Below are positions 43,941 to 46,413 of a stretch of DNA of 46,413 nt, one piece after another (within the stretch, counting starts at the first letter, position 1; the number at the start of each line of letters is the position of its first letter). Source of the DNA: Candidatus Woesearchaeota archaeon (GTDB lineage Archaea; Nanobdellota; Nanobdellia; SCGC-AAA011-G17; UBA489); contig JABIKK010000011.1 in the NCBI GenBank assembly GCA_018655015.1, positions 65,323-111,735 of the forward strand, written 5' to 3'. The translations under genes and the position numbers were made by a program. The notes under the pieces were generated by a model that worked only from the letters and a program-made list of their open reading frames with translations, had not been told where the DNA came from and did not search any database.

Positions 43941-43956
43941 TATACTTTGAAGTATA
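43941..43956. repeat. Perfect inverted repeat near the predicted TSS of the 43968 gene
   Basis: TATACTT-TG-AAGTATA, 18-28 nt downstream of ctttttaaac. Confidence 0.5.
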
Positions 43957-43967
43957 TTTTATAGAAA

Positions 43968-44489
43968 ATGGTAAAAATAAAAGATAGATTTGCAAGAACC
44001 CTGCCAATGATTCTCCAAGATGGTGTAACGCTTGCTGATGGAAGCAATAGCTCAGTGTTAGTTGATGTTCTTAAAGCTGATGAAATCTATAGTCGATCTG
44101 TAGAAACAGTTATGGGCCATGGGGAAGTTTTTGTTAATGGCCGGTGGGTACCACTAAAAAAGAACTTGGAAGGTAAAACAAGGTACGTTGAGGCAAAACA
44201 ACATGTAAGGTCTGTTGAAGGTCTTTCTGATCCGATTGTTAATGCAGTGGTTCACTTAAAGGATCATCACTACGATATTCTAAGAATGAATTCTGATTCT
44301 ATATCTTTGGGCAGAGATTATAGGCGTACAATAGGGTTACTTCAAGAATCAGGAGTGGTAAGGCCCTTTGAACATGTAAAGGGTTTAGGTGCAGAAGATA
44401 CTGCAGATGTGATGGGTCATCTTGCAATAGAAAACGCCATTGTTGGAGCGATTGCATTAAAACTAAAATATGACAAAGCCGTTGATTAA
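43968..44489 (+). CDS. Hypothetical soluble protein, unknown family
   Basis: 173-aa ORF with TATA-like element upstream; convergent 4-nt overlap with the next gene. Confidence 0.75.
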   Translation: MVKIKDRFARTLPMILQDGVTLADGSNSSVLVDVLKADEIYSRSVETVMGHGEVFVNGRWVPLKKNLEGKTRYVEAKQHVRSVEGLSDPIVNAVVHLKDHHYDILRMNSDSISLGRDYRRTIGLLQESGVVRPFEHVKGLGAEDTADVMGHLAIENAIVGAIALKLKYDKAVD

Positions 44490-44908
44490 AGCCCTTTCAT
44501 TTTTTTAGTAACGTTAATTTTTGCCTTGCATTTTTTACATTCGAACTGTAATGCTTTAGCATAAACCTTTTTTCCTGTTTTTTCATTGATGATTGGAACA
44601 TTCTTTCTTTTGTAAGGAATTTCTATTTCATCTTTGTGTGAACATTCTGGACAGGTGTAAATAATGCATGCAGTTAATGTTTCTTCGTGTGCTTTCTTTT
44701 CTTCTGAATGTTTGCATGAAGGACAGACATACTCTGTTGCACGTATTTTTGGCTTTCCAGTCTTTGGATCTCTGGGTTTGCCCATTTTGTCATTTTTACA
44801 TTCCGGACACTTTGCTTTGAAAACCCAAGATTTAACTTTTCCAGAACCCATTGTTCTGTTTGTAAAATAAATACATTCGTCCATAGAATTTGGTTGTTTT
44901 ATTGCCAT
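44486..44908 (-). CDS. Multi-zinc-ribbon protein
   Basis: Four paired Cys knuckles: CPECKNDK, CPSCKHSE, CPECSHKD, CKKCKAKI. Confidence 0.75.
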   Translation of the reverse strand: MAIKQPNSMDECIYFTNRTMGSGKVKSWVFKAKCPECKNDKMGKPRDPKTGKPKIRATEYVCPSCKHSEEKKAHEETLTACIIYTCPECSHKDEIEIPYKRKNVPIINEKTGKKVYAKALQFECKKCKAKINVTKKMKGL

Positions 44909-44971
44909 CTTACCTCTCTTAATGAATTGCTTTTTGTTTAGTATTTAATTATTTGTGTATTGTAGAGTTAT

Positions 44972-45508
44972 TTATGCAACTAACGATTCGGGTAAGACTT
45001 TTCTCAACTTTTTTCTTATTCTGTAGCCCACTTGTTTAGCTGCCTGTGTTTTCAAACCACGGGAATTACCAATTGTTTCATAGGACATATATCTGAAATA
45101 GTGATCTTGGATTAAAGTCCTATCTTCTAATGTTAGTACGTCTAATGCAGAGTTTAGCATCTCACTAGCTTCGGCTTCTTCAGGAGTAATGTTTGGTTCA
45201 CTTGTATCTTGAAACCATTCTGGATTATTTAATGAGGGGGTTCTTTTGAGAATACCTCTTTTCATATATGCTACAAAAGTATTTCTTGCAGTGGTAACTA
45301 CATAACCACTTATTCTTTCTCTGAATAAATCTCTTTTTTTACTAATATTCAAAACTCGCAATACTGTTTCTTGGACAATGTCATCAATTACATTTCGATC
45401 TTTATATCCCTTTGACCTCACATAGAATTCAACAGTGGTTGTTAATTTTTTTAATGTACTCACGAGATAATCTTCAACTTCTCCTTGAGACATAGGGGAT
45501 CTTTTCAC
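44972..45508 (-). CDS. Sigma-70 (ECF-like) family protein, divergent
   Basis: Region 2-like NVIDDIVQETVLRVLN...ISGYVVTTARNTFVAYMKR; region 4-like ALDVLTLEDRTLIQDHYFRYMSYETIGNSRGLKTQAAKQVGYRIRKKLRK; GTG 45508 or ATG 45493 start. Confidence 0.78.
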   Translation of the reverse strand: MKRSPMSQGEVEDYLVSTLKKLTTTVEFYVRSKGYKDRNVIDDIVQETVLRVLNISKKRDLFRERISGYVVTTARNTFVAYMKRGILKRTPSLNNPEWFQDTSEPNITPEEAEASEMLNSALDVLTLEDRTLIQDHYFRYMSYETIGNSRGLKTQAAKQVGYRIRKKLRKVLPESLVA

Positions 45509-45532
45509 TAGTTTATTCTGATTCGATGTCTT

Positions 45533-46027
45533 TTAAACTTTTTCAAAATTACCTCGAATTTCGAGATATCTTTCCCTTAAACGGTTTTTTGCACGATGAA
45601 GTCTTTGTCTAGTGTTTGGAATTGAGAGGTTTAGTTTTTTTGCAATTTCTGATTGAGGAATTCCTTGGTTGAAGTATAGGTCTATAATTACACCATAATC
45701 TTTGGGCAATCTTTCAAAGCTTTTGTTAATTAGTTCGGATTCCTGAAGATTTATTCCCTGAGAGATATCTGGAGCACATAATCCCTCTAACGAAGAACCA
45801 TGTAATCTTTTTGTCCTATGCCAATCTACTAGGGCATTGGATGTAATTCTTGCTACCCAGTTTTCCGGATTTTTTACTTGAATACCTTGTGCCAATGAAC
45901 TGTAAACTTTTAAAAAAACATTTTGGAAAACATCATCTGCGTCAAAAGGAGATCCCAGCCTACTGACTATTCTTGCGTAGGTGTTGTCTTTATGATTGTG
46001 ATATACTTCCTCAAATGATAAACTCAT
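45533..46027 (-). CDS. Sigma-70 (ECF) family RNA polymerase sigma factor-like protein
   Basis: Region 2 FDADDVFQNVFLKVYSSL...NPENWVARITSNALVDWHR; region 4 FERLPKDYGVIIDLYFNQGIPQSEIAKKLNLSIPNTRQRLHRAKNRLRE. Confidence 0.9.
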   Translation of the reverse strand: MSLSFEEVYHNHKDNTYARIVSRLGSPFDADDVFQNVFLKVYSSLAQGIQVKNPENWVARITSNALVDWHRTKRLHGSSLEGLCAPDISQGINLQESELINKSFERLPKDYGVIIDLYFNQGIPQSEIAKKLNLSIPNTRQRLHRAKNRLRERYLEIRGNFEKV

Positions 46028-46095
46028 AATTGAGAATCATCTTTAAATTTAAAACAAGTTATTTAGAAAAAGCTGAAATGTTTATGGAAAAGAAG

Positions 46096-46170
46096 CGCTC
46101 CCTCTGGGATTTGAACCCAGGTTCATGCCGTGAGAGGGCATAGTGATTGACCGGACTACACTAAAGGAGC
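46096..46170 (-). tRNA. tRNA-Glu (anticodon CTC)
   Basis: Reverse complement GCTCCTT...ATGCC-CT-CTC-AC-GGCAT...CTGGG-TTCAAAT-CCCAG...AGGGAGC-G. Confidence 0.95.
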
Positions 46171-46205
46171 GTATTTCTGAGATTTATTTTATGTTTTTAA
46201 GTGTA

Positions 46206-46278
46206 TAGCCCTGCCAGGATTTGAACCTGGGTCCCGAGGCCCAGAACCTCGTATGCTTGACCACTACACTACAGGGCT
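46206..46278 (-). tRNA. tRNA-Gln (anticodon CTG)
   Basis: Reverse complement AGCCCTG...CGAGG-TT-CTG-GG-CCTCG...CCAGG-TTCAAAT-CCTGG...CAGGGCT-A. Confidence 0.95.
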
Positions 46279-46358
46279 ATGTTTCTATTTGGCGGGAGAT
46301 CCATTTTTAATGTTTACTTTTAGAAAGATTAATAATACATCAATTAAGAATAGAGATT

Positions 46359-46413
46359 ATGACAAAAAATACATTTTATGTGACTACAGCAATAGACTAC
46401 GTGAATGCTGAGC
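46359..46413 (+). CDS. metG: Methionyl-tRNA synthetase, N-terminal fragment (cut by window edge)
   Basis: MTKNTFYVTTAIDYVNAE matches the MetRS N-terminus that precedes the HIGH motif. Confidence 0.75.
   Translation, partial: MTKNTFYVTTAIDYVNAE

Noticed and set aside
44972-46027. Sigma-like genes as bacterial contamination
   Set aside because: No breakpoint is visible; promoters look archaeal (TATA-like) and archaeal genes lie nearby. It cannot be fully excluded without read mapping
1-46413. CRISPR arrays, transposases or integrases
   Set aside because: No regularly spaced repeats and no transposase or integrase-like ORF found by eye

Overview
AT-rich archaeal chromosome segment, most consistent with a DPANN (Woesearchaeota/Pacearchaeota-like) genome. 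The lineage is inferred from gene content only. Left part (1-16 kb): aIF5A (partial), FKBP, FtsZ, SecE-Spt5-uL11, eL43, Rpo12, prefoldin beta, UPF0147, SepF, ZPR1, MFS, Dph2, GlyRS, HIT, antiporter, Alba, eS17, tRNA-G10 methylase and class-I LysRS. Middle (16-25 kb): a cell-surface island with a large secreted beta-helix plus clan-A glycosidase-like protein, a lamin-tail-domain protein, two anchored surface proteins, and a very short histone-fold protein. Then come a COG2112-type kinase, a fused PriS/PriL-CTD primase, prefoldin alpha, eL14 and eL34. A pair of related orphan genes sits between eL34 and the EMC3/DUF106-SecY end of a complete 26-gene S10/spc ribosomal superoperon (29.3-43.4 kb, minus strand). 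Right end: histone, orphan protein, zinc-ribbon protein, two tandem bacterial-type ECF sigma-like genes, tRNA-Glu, tRNA-Gln and the start of MetRS. Five intronless tRNAs were found, and no CRISPR array or transposon. Strongest leads: (i) two sigma-70/ECF-like proteins next to archaeal housekeeping genes; (ii) tandem GAAA-loop palindromes plus a mutually exclusive downstream pairing partner in the leader of the uL3 superoperon; (iii) the orphan paralog pair inside the ribosomal neighbourhood; (iv) the fused primase; (v) the beta-helix/glycosidase exoprotein; (vi) the alpha3-truncated histone-like protein with a structured leader. All family calls come from reading the sequence by eye; no database search was run.
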